In this document: positions 1 to 6,801 of the stretch, piece by piece
Layout of the letters: every line of letters starts with the position of its first letter
How positions within the stretch are numbered: position 1 is the stretch's first letter
Origin: an uncultured Clostridia bacterium
GTDB lineage: Bacteria; Bacillota; Clostridia; Oscillospirales; Oscillospiraceae
Assembly: GCA_946011705.1 (NCBI GenBank)
Contig: CAMGCA010000046.1
Span: 1-9,937, forward strand
Direction: 5' to 3'
DNA length: 9,937 nucleotides
Made by a program: the position numbers and the translations under genes
The notes under the pieces: model-generated
Databases searched by the model: none
What the model was told of the DNA's origin: nothing
The model's input: the letters and a program-made list of their open reading frames with translations, nothing else

Positions 1-18
1 AGGAATTGTGGATTGCAT
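1..18 (-). CDS. Possible start of a third recombinase-operon gene, cut by the window edge
   Basis: A minus-strand ATG at 18-16 lies 13 bases after the TAG stop (34-32) of the preceding gene and opens a frame reading M-Q-S-T-I-P to the window edge. A weak AGG overlaps the upstream stop. Tandem serine recombinase operons in Clostridia often have a third gene at this position, so a start here is plausible. Only six codons are visible and the product cannot be identified. Confidence 0.2.
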
Positions 19-31
19 TCTGCTTGGCAGC

Positions 32-676
32 CTATTCGGAGCGGGGGTCTTCTTTTTGGAATGCCCTTCGCATCCGCTGGGTTTCGTATTCTCTGGGATC
101 GATGTCTGCGTACATCTCTGCGGCAATTTCCCGCAGGACCTCCCGTGCGCGGATTTCATCCACCGGCAGCTGGCTGATCAGCTCCTCCAGTTCGGATTTC
201 AGCGTGTCCAGCCGCTGGGAATGCCCTCTCGGCGTCTGCGGTGTTGCAATCCGTTCCGGATTTCTGGCGAGACAGTTCAGTAAATACAGAACCTCGTGTT
301 CGATATGCGGTGTAATCCTGCACCCACATTTTCTCCGCAGCACCGTCTGTGCATCCGTTTTCTGTACTGGCGGGGCTTTTTTCTTCCGCTTTTCTTCCGC
401 ATCCAGGAAAACGACTGTGTCTATCAAAACCGGGAAGCCGCTGTCACCCAGGTATCTTGTATCTGCCAGGATTCTGGCAACCATGTTCTTATTCCACGGT
501 TTGCCGGGATCGTAGGAAACCGCGGTATTGTTCATGAATTCCGTCAGCTCCCGAATGCTTATCCCCATGTTATATCTGGAAAACAGGTGCAGCACCCAGC
601 TTCTATCCACAGAATCAATTACCACCCTCCCCGATTCCATTTTATAGCCGAAGGGCAGTTTTCGTTTTGTCCCCAT
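32..676 (-). CDS. Short recombinase-like protein lacking the resolvase catalytic domain
   Basis: A 214-residue product. Residues 1-90 resemble the DNA-binding 'Recombinase' region of large serine recombinases: an LPFGY segment at 7-11, a helical stretch ending in a WNKNMVARIL segment (61-70), then RYLGD (74-78). There is no N-terminal resolvase domain and no active-site YCRVS motif, so it cannot cut DNA alone. Residues 151-214 are highly charged and probably helical. I chose ATG 676 because it follows the TAA (680-678) of the upstream recombinase after a single base, which suggests translational coupling. A longer reading from TTG 697 would overlap that gene by 20 bases. Such catalytic-domain-less partners occur beside full recombinases in Clostridial integrative elements and may help in site recognition or directionality. 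That role is inference. Confidence 0.7.
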   Translation of the reverse strand: MGTKRKLPFGYKMESGRVVIDSVDRSWVLHLFSRYNMGISIRELTEFMNNTAVSYDPGKPWNKNMVARILADTRYLGDSGFPVLIDTVVFLDAEEKRKKKAPPVQKTDAQTVLRRKCGCRITPHIEHEVLYLLNCLARNPERIATPQTPRGHSQRLDTLKSELEELISQLPVDEIRAREVLREIAAEMYADIDPREYETQRMRRAFQKEDPRSE

Positions 677-677
677 C

Positions 678-2234
678 TTACCTGACCGTCCTTTCAATGG
701 ATTCCGGCAGTTCCAATCCGCTTTTCAGCCGGAAACGGATTTTGGTATTACTCTGCAGGATGATTCTGTCAATCAGCTCGCAGAACAGCTCCCCATCGAA
801 GGCATCCAGAATCTCCGGCCCAGTCAGCAGCGTTTCCTGTAACTGCTGCGTTGCATCGATGGATTGATCGTACTCCATGTCCCGGAGTTTTTCTTTCTGT
901 TGCTTGGCGTTGCGGAGCTGCTCTGCCAGCTGATTGCTTTTGGATATAAAAATATCAGGGTCAACCAACCCCTGCCTGTTCAGCAGGGCCAAAGCGTGAC
1001 TCTGACTCAAAATATCGGATATTTCCCTGTTCAGTTCCACCGCTGCGGGACTCCACAGCATCCGGCGTTTCCGAACCTCTGCCATCTGCTTCATGTGGAA
1101 AGATAGAACTTCAGGGTTATGTCTGAGGTTATAGTACAATCTGAGGAATGCGGCAGTGATTGCGTCCTCCGGCACCGGAGGCATATCGCATTGAGTATTA
1201 TCCTCTTCGTGCCTTCTGCATACCCAGTACCACACATCATTGGTTTTCTTTGACCTGCAAAGGCTGCCGCAGCATCCACAGTACAATTTCTTTGAAAATG
1301 GTCTGGCATCGGTATCGCTCATCTCAACCCTGCGGCTCGATCTCAGATGCGCCGCCTGATCAAACATCTCCTGTGGAATGATCGCAGGATTACTGTTGCG
1401 AACATAATACATTGGGCGCTCTCCCCTGTTCGGCTTCTTCATTCTGGGGAAGGAATCTGTACGATACTTTTTCTGTAAAAGGGCATTTCCTGCGTAGCGT
1501 TCGTTTGTAAGGATGTAGTCAACCAATTTCCTGTTCCAAATCCTGCCCAATGCCGCTTCCGCATTAAGCCTGGCTGCAATTTCTCTGGAATTCTTTCCTT
1601 GCAGGTAATCCTCAAAAATGCCGTAAATCACAGGGGCTTCCTCCGAGGCAATCTCCAATCCGTTATCACTCAATTGGAATCCTGTAGCGGCGCGGCAGGT
1701 ATTGAAGGTGCCGTTCTCCATCCGCTTCTGAACGCTCCACCTCATATTTCTGGAAATGGATTCGCTTTCCGCCTGGGCACAGGAGGCAATCACTGCTGTT
1801 AACATTTCGCTGGAAACCATCTTGGTATCGATGTTGTGTTCCTCGAAGTAGATGCTGATTCCAAGGGATTTCAGTTCCCGGATCGTTTCCAGGCACTCCG
1901 TGGTGTTTCTGGCAAACCGGGATATGGATTTTACCAGCACCTTATCGATGCGTCCCTTTCGGCAATCCGCAAGAAGGCGTTGGAAATCCTTCCGTCTCTT
2001 TGCGGAAGTACCGGTGATCCCTTCATCCGCATAGATATCAACCAACTCCCATTGGTCATGTGCAGTGATCATTTCAGTGTAATGATTGTTTTGTGCGGTG
2101 AAGCTGTTGATTTGGTCATCTGAATCGGTACTGACACGGCAGTAGGCGGCAACCCGCAGGACGATTTCCTCCTCCGGCTGTGTCGCTGGTATAAAAATCT
2201 GTTTTCTTGCCAAGTTATCCCTTGCCGTTGCCAT
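678..2234 (-). CDS. Large serine recombinase (integrase/resolvase family)
   Basis: A 518-residue site-specific DNA recombinase that would integrate or excise a mobile element through a covalent serine-DNA intermediate. The N-terminal resolvase domain covers about residues 26-165. It carries YCRVS at 31-35 with catalytic Ser35 and Arg33, and SRFAR at 105-109 with the conserved arginines. The Recombinase domain follows (about 180-300). A zinc ribbon uses Cys319, Cys322, Cys339 and Cys349. A long helical, coiled-coil-like stretch spans about 380-465. Length and domain order are normal for the family and no key residue is missing. ATG 2234 is preferred over the upstream in-frame start at 2261 because an AGGAGGTGG ribosome site sits a few bases before it. 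The gene leads a minus-strand operon with the shorter recombinase-like gene. The element's attachment sites were not identified. Confidence 0.93.
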   Translation of the reverse strand: MATARDNLARKQIFIPATQPEEEIVLRVAAYCRVSTDSDDQINSFTAQNNHYTEMITAHDQWELVDIYADEGITGTSAKRRKDFQRLLADCRKGRIDKVLVKSISRFARNTTECLETIRELKSLGISIYFEEHNIDTKMVSSEMLTAVIASCAQAESESISRNMRWSVQKRMENGTFNTCRAATGFQLSDNGLEIASEEAPVIYGIFEDYLQGKNSREIAARLNAEAALGRIWNRKLVDYILTNERYAGNALLQKKYRTDSFPRMKKPNRGERPMYYVRNSNPAIIPQEMFDQAAHLRSSRRVEMSDTDARPFSKKLYCGCCGSLCRSKKTNDVWYWVCRRHEEDNTQCDMPPVPEDAITAAFLRLYYNLRHNPEVLSFHMKQMAEVRKRRMLWSPAAVELNREISDILSQSHALALLNRQGLVDPDIFISKSNQLAEQLRNAKQQKEKLRDMEYDQSIDATQQLQETLLTGPEILDAFDGELFCELIDRIILQSNTKIRFRLKSGLELPESIERTVR

Positions 2235-2301
2235 AACGCCACCTCCTCTTATTAGCAACACACATTACCACACCTTTCGCAGAATAGCTATGAATTGATA
2301 G

Positions 2302-2307
2302 AGTATA
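2302..2307 (-). promoter_or_regulatory. Candidate -10 box for the recombinase operon
   Basis: TATACT on the minus strand, about 68 bases upstream of the recombinase ATG at 2234. I see no good -35 at 16-18 bases spacing, so this is a weak candidate. A perfect TATAAT on the opposite strand at 2304-2309 overlaps it and also lacks a -35. Confidence 0.25.
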
Positions 2308-2464
2308 ATGGTGGATAATTCCAGTTGCTTTCTTCCGTTCCCCACCGCTGATCGCAACAAGTTCCATAACTTCTGCCTTTTCTACACGACAATTTGTATG
2401 GAAATTCAACAATTAACCAGACACTTTGTTGGCTATCAGGGAGTGTGCTTTTCCGCTAAAATAT

Positions 2465-2493
2465 GGTTATCGATCAGGAAACCGATCGGAACC
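2465..2493. other. Imperfect inverted repeat upstream of the 70-residue gene
   Basis: GGTT (2465-2468) pairs with AACC (2490-2493), and CGATC (2471-2475) pairs with GATCG (2484-2488). A small internal loop separates the two stems and the hairpin loop has eight bases. It lies just upstream of the ribosome site of the gene at 2520. It could be a leader hairpin, an operator, or an attachment-site arm for the neighbouring recombinase; the sequence does not decide. Confidence 0.35.
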
Positions 2494-2519
2494 CTACATT
2501 TTAGAGGAGGAAACGGATC

Positions 2520-2732
2520 ATGGCATTTTCAATTGATTCCAAGGTGAAGGACTTAAGAAAGAGCGAGGCCGCCAGCGACATTATCGCGCAGTACACCTCC
2601 GGCTTTAAGACGGATCCCCAGATGAAGCTGGTGGGCGCACTGACCTTCCGCAAGCTCTGCTCCTTCCCCCAGGCCGGTCTGAGCGCAGAACAGCTGGCAG
2701 AAATCGACGAAAAGCTGAAGGCACTCGGCTAA
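2520..2732 (+). CDS. Small helical protein of unknown function (70 residues)
   Basis: The start is well supported: GAGGAGG at 2504-2510 precedes ATG 2520 at normal spacing, and a strong terminator follows the stop directly. The protein is soluble and mixed-charge, with no signal peptide or membrane segment. It begins MAFSIDSKVKDL, followed by alternating amphipathic helices: AASDIIAQY, then a loop with KTDPQMKLVGALTFRKL, and a C-terminal helix LSAEQLAEIDEKLKALG. From memory, this pattern (helix, short DP/NP loop, 'LTFRKL' helix, terminal 'IDEKLKAL' helix) resembles a small helical domain seen in Clostridia as a free protein or as an appendage on metabolic enzymes. I cannot name the family. 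It is monocistronic and convergent with the PucR-type regulator, so it is not obviously part of the cassette at 4580-8475. Confidence 0.8.
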   Translation: MAFSIDSKVKDLRKSEAASDIIAQYTSGFKTDPQMKLVGALTFRKLCSFPQAGLSAEQLAEIDEKLKALG

Positions 2733-2738
2733 TGATGG

Positions 2739-2777
2739 AAAACACCGCTGCTTCACAGAAAGCAGCGGTGTTTTGTT
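2739..2777. terminator. Bidirectional intrinsic terminator between convergent genes
   Basis: A 15-bp perfect stem (2739-2753 with 2760-2774; core ACACCGCTGCTT and its complement) closes a six-base loop. It begins six bases after the stop of the 70-residue gene. A-tracts on the left and T-tracts on the right let it end transcription from either side. The stop codon of the minus-strand regulator (2776-2778) abuts it, so one hairpin probably serves both genes. Confidence 0.9.
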
Positions 2778-4326
2778 ATACTTTGCGCCCAATTTCTCCG
2801 TGAATTTGCTGAGCCTTCAGAAGAATCTGAAGTAGGAGCCGCTGTTCCGGATCCTCCAGATCACAATTCAGCTCCCGCTTGATCCGCGCAAGGCGTTCAA
2901 TCAGCGTGCTGCGGTTCAGATAAAGCTTTGCAGTGGTTTTCGTTACGCTCATGTTGCAGTCCAGAAAAATGCGCAGCGTTTCCATATAGCTGACCTGAGA
3001 ATCCAGATCATGGCGCATGAGGTTCTGCAACCCCTGTGTGTAATACATTTCCATTGGCAGATTTCCAATGGCATTGATTAAAAGCTCCCGGAGTGCGTAA
3101 TCCCGGAATGGGTAGAACATTTTGTCAGGATCAAACAACTGACCATTTTCCACTGCGGCGCAGGCTTGATAATAATAGGGTCTGGCCTGATAGATGTCAT
3201 GGAACGGGTCACTGATCCCCACGCTGCTGTCAAAAGCGCGCAGCAACGGCGTCAGATGCTTCTGAAGGAGTGTGAGATAGCTTTCCTCCTCTGCCTGCTG
3301 CCTGGATATCTCAATAAAGCAGATCAGTGACTCATCGTATTCAAACGCGACGCTTCTGCGAAATTCATCCTCAATGGCATTGCAAAGGTACTTGACCGGA
3401 AGCTGAACCAGCGGACTTCGGAACTTGATCTTAACGCAAATATGCTCCTGCTCCAGATAGGAGGTGTCGATGGTTCTGCGCTGATTCAGGGTTACCTGAA
3501 CGCCATCCACAATGTCCATCAGCGCCTGACGCAGTCTGCTCTGGTCACTCCCGGACACAGAGGAATACCGGCGAAGCGCAAGCTGAATCATTTCCGCAAG
3601 ATAAATCGCCAACTGCTTATCACTTTCCCGGTACTTTCTGTTCCGATAATCTATGGACAGGCAGCCAGAGTATTCCCCGTTCTCAAACAGATTCACATTC
3701 AATGTTGTGCTTCCGGGCAGATTCAGCAGCAGCGGCTCTCTGACATCGGTGGACATCTCATGCAATTCCATAAATTCGTTCAGAGACTCCAGAGGAAGAC
3801 CTGTACTTTCCCTGCTGCCCCAGCTGATTCTGTCCATCTTTCCCAATTCGACGAAGCTGAAATCCGTATGCGCCAGATAGTGAAAATTGGAATTGAGCAC
3901 CACAATGGGATTGTCGAATATCTCCCGGCTGCACTGAATCATTTCACTCAGACTCGCGGTGGTGTCAAGTATTCTCCGCAGGGATTCCTCCCATCGGTCA
4001 AAGCGGTTATAGATACGGCTGATGAGGTTAAACGCACGGCTGCTTCGGACATCCCCCCGGAGCTGAATCACGTTGCATTTCCCCTCATAGCGGGGCAGGT
4101 ACACGCTGTCACCCAGCAGAAGAATCAGCGCGCCCGGTTCAATCCGGGGACGCAGAGGCAGATCCTGCGCCTTCACCAAATAAACGTGATCCGCGCGAAA
4201 ACGCTCCTGTCCTTTTTCAAGGAATTCCGGGCGGAGCAGGTGCAATGCGGTTTCCTTCTGACCATGGTAAACGGCATCCAGTTCCGCCGGAAGATTGTCA
4301 AAAATCAGATTGGCATTCAGTTTCAT
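2776..4326 (-). CDS. PucR/CdaR-family transcriptional regulator
   Basis: A 516-residue cytoplasmic regulator. The C-terminal helix-turn-helix of the PucR type occupies about residues 446-505. It has the usual lead-in (METLRIFLDCNMSVTKTTAK, 448-467), the LYLNRSTLIERLARIKREL helices (468-486), and a final DPEQRLLLQILLK helix. Before it, residues about 295-410 fit the degenerate GGDEF-like CdaR module, with the VGISDPFHDIYQAR...YYQA signature at 369-389. Residues 120-255 look like a GAF/sensor region, and 1-110 like the small N-terminal ligand module of this group. ATG 4326 is chosen because AGGGG lies about eight bases upstream and the likely -10 is at 4391-4396. Longer in-frame starts at 4392 and 4452 would sit at or before the transcription start. 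It is divergent from the 4580-8475 cassette and probably senses that cassette's substrate; the ligand is unknown. Confidence 0.9.
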   Translation of the reverse strand: MKLNANLIFDNLPAELDAVYHGQKETALHLLRPEFLEKGQERFRADHVYLVKAQDLPLRPRIEPGALILLLGDSVYLPRYEGKCNVIQLRGDVRSSRAFNLISRIYNRFDRWEESLRRILDTTASLSEMIQCSREIFDNPIVVLNSNFHYLAHTDFSFVELGKMDRISWGSRESTGLPLESLNEFMELHEMSTDVREPLLLNLPGSTTLNVNLFENGEYSGCLSIDYRNRKYRESDKQLAIYLAEMIQLALRRYSSVSGSDQSRLRQALMDIVDGVQVTLNQRRTIDTSYLEQEHICVKIKFRSPLVQLPVKYLCNAIEDEFRRSVAFEYDESLICFIEISRQQAEEESYLTLLQKHLTPLLRAFDSSVGISDPFHDIYQARPYYYQACAAVENGQLFDPDKMFYPFRDYALRELLINAIGNLPMEMYYTQGLQNLMRHDLDSQVSYMETLRIFLDCNMSVTKTTAKLYLNRSTLIERLARIKRELNCDLEDPEQRLLLQILLKAQQIHGEIGRKV

Positions 4327-4390
4327 ACACACACCCCTGTTTTGTCGGATTCCCAATAGGCACGTTTCACAGTCTTTCTCTATTTCTTTC

Positions 4391-4396
4391 ATTATA
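4391..4396 (-). promoter_or_regulatory. -10 element of the regulator gene
   Basis: A perfect TATAAT on the minus strand, with a TG one base upstream (TGATATAAT), i.e. an extended -10. Expected initiation is near 4384, giving a leader of about 58 bases before ATG 4326. No clear -35 is visible, which fits an extended -10 promoter. Confidence 0.55.
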
Positions 4397-4485
4397 TCAC
4401 AGATTGCAATACATTTCCGCAGAAAATTTCTCTTTAGCCTTTCTTTCGGCACCCATCAAAATGTATGGTTTTTTTACGAAATAAC

Positions 4486-4505
4486 CGACAGTTTGCTGTC
4501 TGTCG
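4486..4505. promoter_or_regulatory. Nested palindrome, possible operator for the divergent cassette
   Basis: CGACAG (4486-4491) is mirrored by CTGTCG (4500-4505). Within this, GACAG-TTTG-CTGTC (4487-4500) is a perfect inverted repeat with a four-base spacer. It overlaps the -35 position expected for the TACAAT at 4524-4529. The place and symmetry suit a binding site for the divergently encoded PucR-type regulator, but no motif for that protein is known to me. Confidence 0.4.
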
Positions 4506-4523
4506 AAGCAATTCCCTCCCCGC

Positions 4524-4529
4524 TACAAT
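4524..4529 (+). promoter_or_regulatory. Candidate -10 element of the 4580-8475 cassette
   Basis: TACAAT on the plus strand, about 50 bases before ATG 4580. The hexamer 17 bases upstream (4501-4506, TGTCGA) is a poor -35, as expected of an activator-dependent promoter. Downstream, CCGGC/GCCGG (about 4546-4564) can form a small hairpin just ahead of the ribosome site. Confidence 0.45.
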
Positions 4530-4579
4530 GATTTTGGATATTAAGTCCGGCCCGGCTGCCGGCTAAGGGAGGTAAACAT

Positions 4580-5785
4580 ATGCCGCTGAACGACAAACTC
4601 AATCAAACAAAATGCGTCACCACCGTATGGGGAAAGCTGATCCCGGAACGGGAAGCCTACAGCTATGCGCTTCGGCACATTGCAGCTTTCACCGCAAATA
4701 TCTTCCAGGTCATGCGGATTCTGGAGCCCGACTTCAACAAGCGAACCGAGGCAATCTGCGAAACATCGTATATGTTCAACATGTCTGCCTGCAGCGACGA
4801 CTATAAGGCCGCGTTTTACGGCGAGTGGAATATCCCGGAGTTCTGCGACCGATGCGCCTGGCTGGGCGGTATCGTGGGCGACTCCGGCGATGAATACCAG
4901 AACATGGCAGGACGTGTAATTCAGTTCACCCGGGATCGGGTGGAAAAAGAGCTGGACGCCTGCCCCTGGGACATCGTCGGCGCGGAGCTGTGCAACATGA
5001 CCACCGCCATGTTCACCGCGAACTTCGATATTGAATCCGCCGTGCCCGGTGAAAACGAGGTTTCGCTGAATATGTGCGAAGCCAGAGGCTGTGGTGATCG
5101 GAAGTGCCGCGTGGTGGCAGAACGCCGGGATACCTTCAACCTTCCCAAGCAGGGCTGGCTGGATCACATGGGCACCCCCGTTATGCCCATTCACGATACG
5201 CCGGAGGAGCGGACAGTGCGGGACGGTCAGTTCATTCGGAACGGCTGTTACTCCCAGGCCTTCGGCGAAGAGAAGTCCCTGGAATGGGCCTACCGCTGGA
5301 GCATGGAAAAGGGCTGGGTCTGGTGCGTGGCTTTCCCGCTGATTGCCATCCGCGAAATGGCAGACTCGGAAGAAGAATTTGAGCGTATCTTCAAAATCGT
5401 CTTTGCGACTGCCGGTAAAAACGAATTCATCGAGCCTTTCGCCAAAGAGGGACTGCGCAGCTGGCTGGGTGTCCCCCACGAAATCGGCTGGAATGATCCC
5501 CGTCTGATGGGCGGATACATCAAGAACATTCTGGATACCCAGTTTGTACCCAGCGAGCTGGACGCGTTCACAAAGGATGAAGTGCGGATCAAGGTAAATG
5601 TGGAAACCTTCACCGGTCGTTTTGAGATGGCGCCCATCGATGAGCTGATTCTGGGCTATGAGACGCTGTGGCACAACATGGTCAAAACCCTGGTTTCGCC
5701 GGAATGGTCCTGCTGGTTTGAGGATAAGGATGAAGAAGAAATGACCATCGTTGTCGGCAGAAAGATCGACAAGCGCATGGTATAA
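4580..5785 (+). CDS. 401-residue cysteine-rich protein with a V4R-like motif; function unknown
   Basis: The first gene of the cassette, with AAGGGAGG seven bases before ATG 4580. The product is soluble, acidic and aromatic-rich, with no signal peptide or membrane helix and 13 cysteines. Residues 166-178 (CEARGCGDRKCRV) resemble the conserved C...GD..C.F/V motif of V4R (4-vinyl-reductase/hydrocarbon-binding) and related small-molecule-binding domains. The protein appears to have two similar halves. Residues about 12-182 end in the CRVVAE strand. Residues about 217-396 end in a parallel SCWFEDKDEEEMTIVVG strand, with WFED in place of the GD..C motif. It could bind or process the cassette's substrate, or be distantly related to L-2-amino-thiazoline-4-carboxylic-acid-hydrolase-like proteins. 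Neither is established. The gene lies 18 bases upstream of the GcvT-fold gene and is probably co-transcribed with it. Confidence 0.85.
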   Translation: MPLNDKLNQTKCVTTVWGKLIPEREAYSYALRHIAAFTANIFQVMRILEPDFNKRTEAICETSYMFNMSACSDDYKAAFYGEWNIPEFCDRCAWLGGIVGDSGDEYQNMAGRVIQFTRDRVEKELDACPWDIVGAELCNMTTAMFTANFDIESAVPGENEVSLNMCEARGCGDRKCRVVAERRDTFNLPKQGWLDHMGTPVMPIHDTPEERTVRDGQFIRNGCYSQAFGEEKSLEWAYRWSMEKGWVWCVAFPLIAIREMADSEEEFERIFKIVFATAGKNEFIEPFAKEGLRSWLGVPHEIGWNDPRLMGGYIKNILDTQFVPSELDAFTKDEVRIKVNVETFTGRFEMAPIDELILGYETLWHNMVKTLVSPEWSCWFEDKDEEEMTIVVGRKIDKRMV

Positions 5786-5803
5786 GGAAGGAGGCTGACC
5801 AAA

Positions 5804-6799
5804 ATGTTATTCCGCGAAGATTCCGTCGCACGCGCCCAGCATCAGGCTGTCCGGGAAAACGCCGGCTGGTACCGCTGGACCCACGACCTGGTGGAAGTCA
5901 AAGGAAAGGATGCTTTGGCCTTTCTGGATCGCCTGTTCGTGAACAACATCGCCAAAGCCGATATTGGACGCACCAAGTATACCACCATGCTCAATGAAGA
6001 TGGGAAGATCATCGATGATACCATTGTCATGCACATGGGCGAAAATCTGTACTGGGTTTCAACCCTCTATGCACCCCAGATGGTGAGCTGGATGGATGCG
6101 CATAAGGGCGACAGCGATGTCGACTACCGGGATATGACCGGTGAGATGGATATGTACGCCATCCAGGGTCCCAATTCCCCTGCAGTGATGAACACGTTGC
6201 TGTCCGCTCCTGTGGATAACCTGAAGCGTTTTCAGGTTGCCGACAACAAGATCGGTGACATTCCCGTCATCATCCACCGCAGCGGATTCACCGGCGAAAA
6301 CGGCTTCGAGGTCTACTGCGACATGGCGGATACCGCCGCGGTGAAGGCTGCCATCCGCTCCGCCTGTGATGCCCACAACGCTCCCGAGGTTACCACACTG
6401 GAGGTTTATGTCCGCAGTCTCCCGACGGAAAAGGGATTTGCCCTGCGTCAGGATATGTACCTGCTGACGCCCTACGAGTGTGGGCTCGACTGGTCCGTAG
6501 ACCTGAACAAGGACTTCATTGGTCGTGATGCCCTTGTGAAAGCAAAGGAGGAAGGACCCAAGAAGCTGCTGGTCGGTCTTGAGTATTTGGCGGAATCCTA
6601 TGAAGACATTGCCCAGATGGAAATCGTCTGCTGCAAGGGTGTCCCCTGCGGCAGGGTAAAAACAGCAATTTACGGCTATACCGTAGACAAGAATATCGGT
6701 TACGCCGTAATCGACGCTCGCAAGGCAATTGAAGGCAATCGGGTAACGGTGGGCTGCAATGATTCTCCCGCCATTATTGTGAAGAAAGGCTGGATTTAA
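5804..6799 (+). CDS. Stand-alone GcvT-fold (aminomethyltransferase-like) protein, putative folate-dependent demethylase
   Basis: A 331-residue member of the GcvT family, which transfers one-carbon units from a substrate to tetrahydrofolate. Visible landmarks are: NEDGKIIDDTIV (64-75), with the Asp pair at 71-72 matching the catalytic Asp region of GcvT; YAIQGPNS (118-125); SGFTGENGFEVY (160-171); and TPYECGLDWSVDLNKDFIGR (222-241). The C-terminal barrel runs from about 255 to the end. The usual R-L-E-G substrate strand reads VRSLPTEKG (203-211), a divergent version. No GcvP, GcvH or Lpd gene is near, so it is unlikely to serve glycine cleavage. Relatives such as LigM/DesA (aryl O-demethylation) and DmdA show that stand-alone copies can act on other methylated substrates. 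AAGGAGG at 5788-5794 gives a strong ribosome site. The specific substrate is unknown. Confidence 0.85.
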   Translation: MLFREDSVARAQHQAVRENAGWYRWTHDLVEVKGKDALAFLDRLFVNNIAKADIGRTKYTTMLNEDGKIIDDTIVMHMGENLYWVSTLYAPQMVSWMDAHKGDSDVDYRDMTGEMDMYAIQGPNSPAVMNTLLSAPVDNLKRFQVADNKIGDIPVIIHRSGFTGENGFEVYCDMADTAAVKAAIRSACDAHNAPEVTTLEVYVRSLPTEKGFALRQDMYLLTPYECGLDWSVDLNKDFIGRDALVKAKEEGPKKLLVGLEYLAESYEDIAQMEIVCCKGVPCGRVKTAIYGYTVDKNIGYAVIDARKAIEGNRVTVGCNDSPAIIVKKGWI

Positions 6800-6801
6800 C
6801 T

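Noticed and set aside
2215..2367. Possible 50-codon minus-strand gene overlapping the recombinase start (AAAGG before ATG 2367)
   Set aside because: Low-complexity composition with no recognisable family. It overlaps the recombinase ribosome site and start in another frame. A leader peptide is possible but not supportable.
4326..4335. TGTGTGT tract between the ribosome site and start of the regulator gene, as a phase-variable repeat
   Set aside because: Only about four dinucleotide units, too short to expect frequent slippage.
3442..4359. 305-codon plus-strand open frame
   Set aside because: Antisense shadow of the PucR-type regulator, which has clear domain signatures; no start signal.
4327..4452. 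Longer regulator start (in-frame start at 4452 or ATG 4392)
   Set aside because: The likely -10 at 4391-4396 overlaps or follows these starts, and ATG 4326 has a proper AGGGG upstream.
4541..5674. Long 377-codon open frame on the minus strand opposite the 401-residue gene
   Set aside because: No family features or ribosome site. It is the mirror of a well-supported plus-strand gene, caused by its codon bias.
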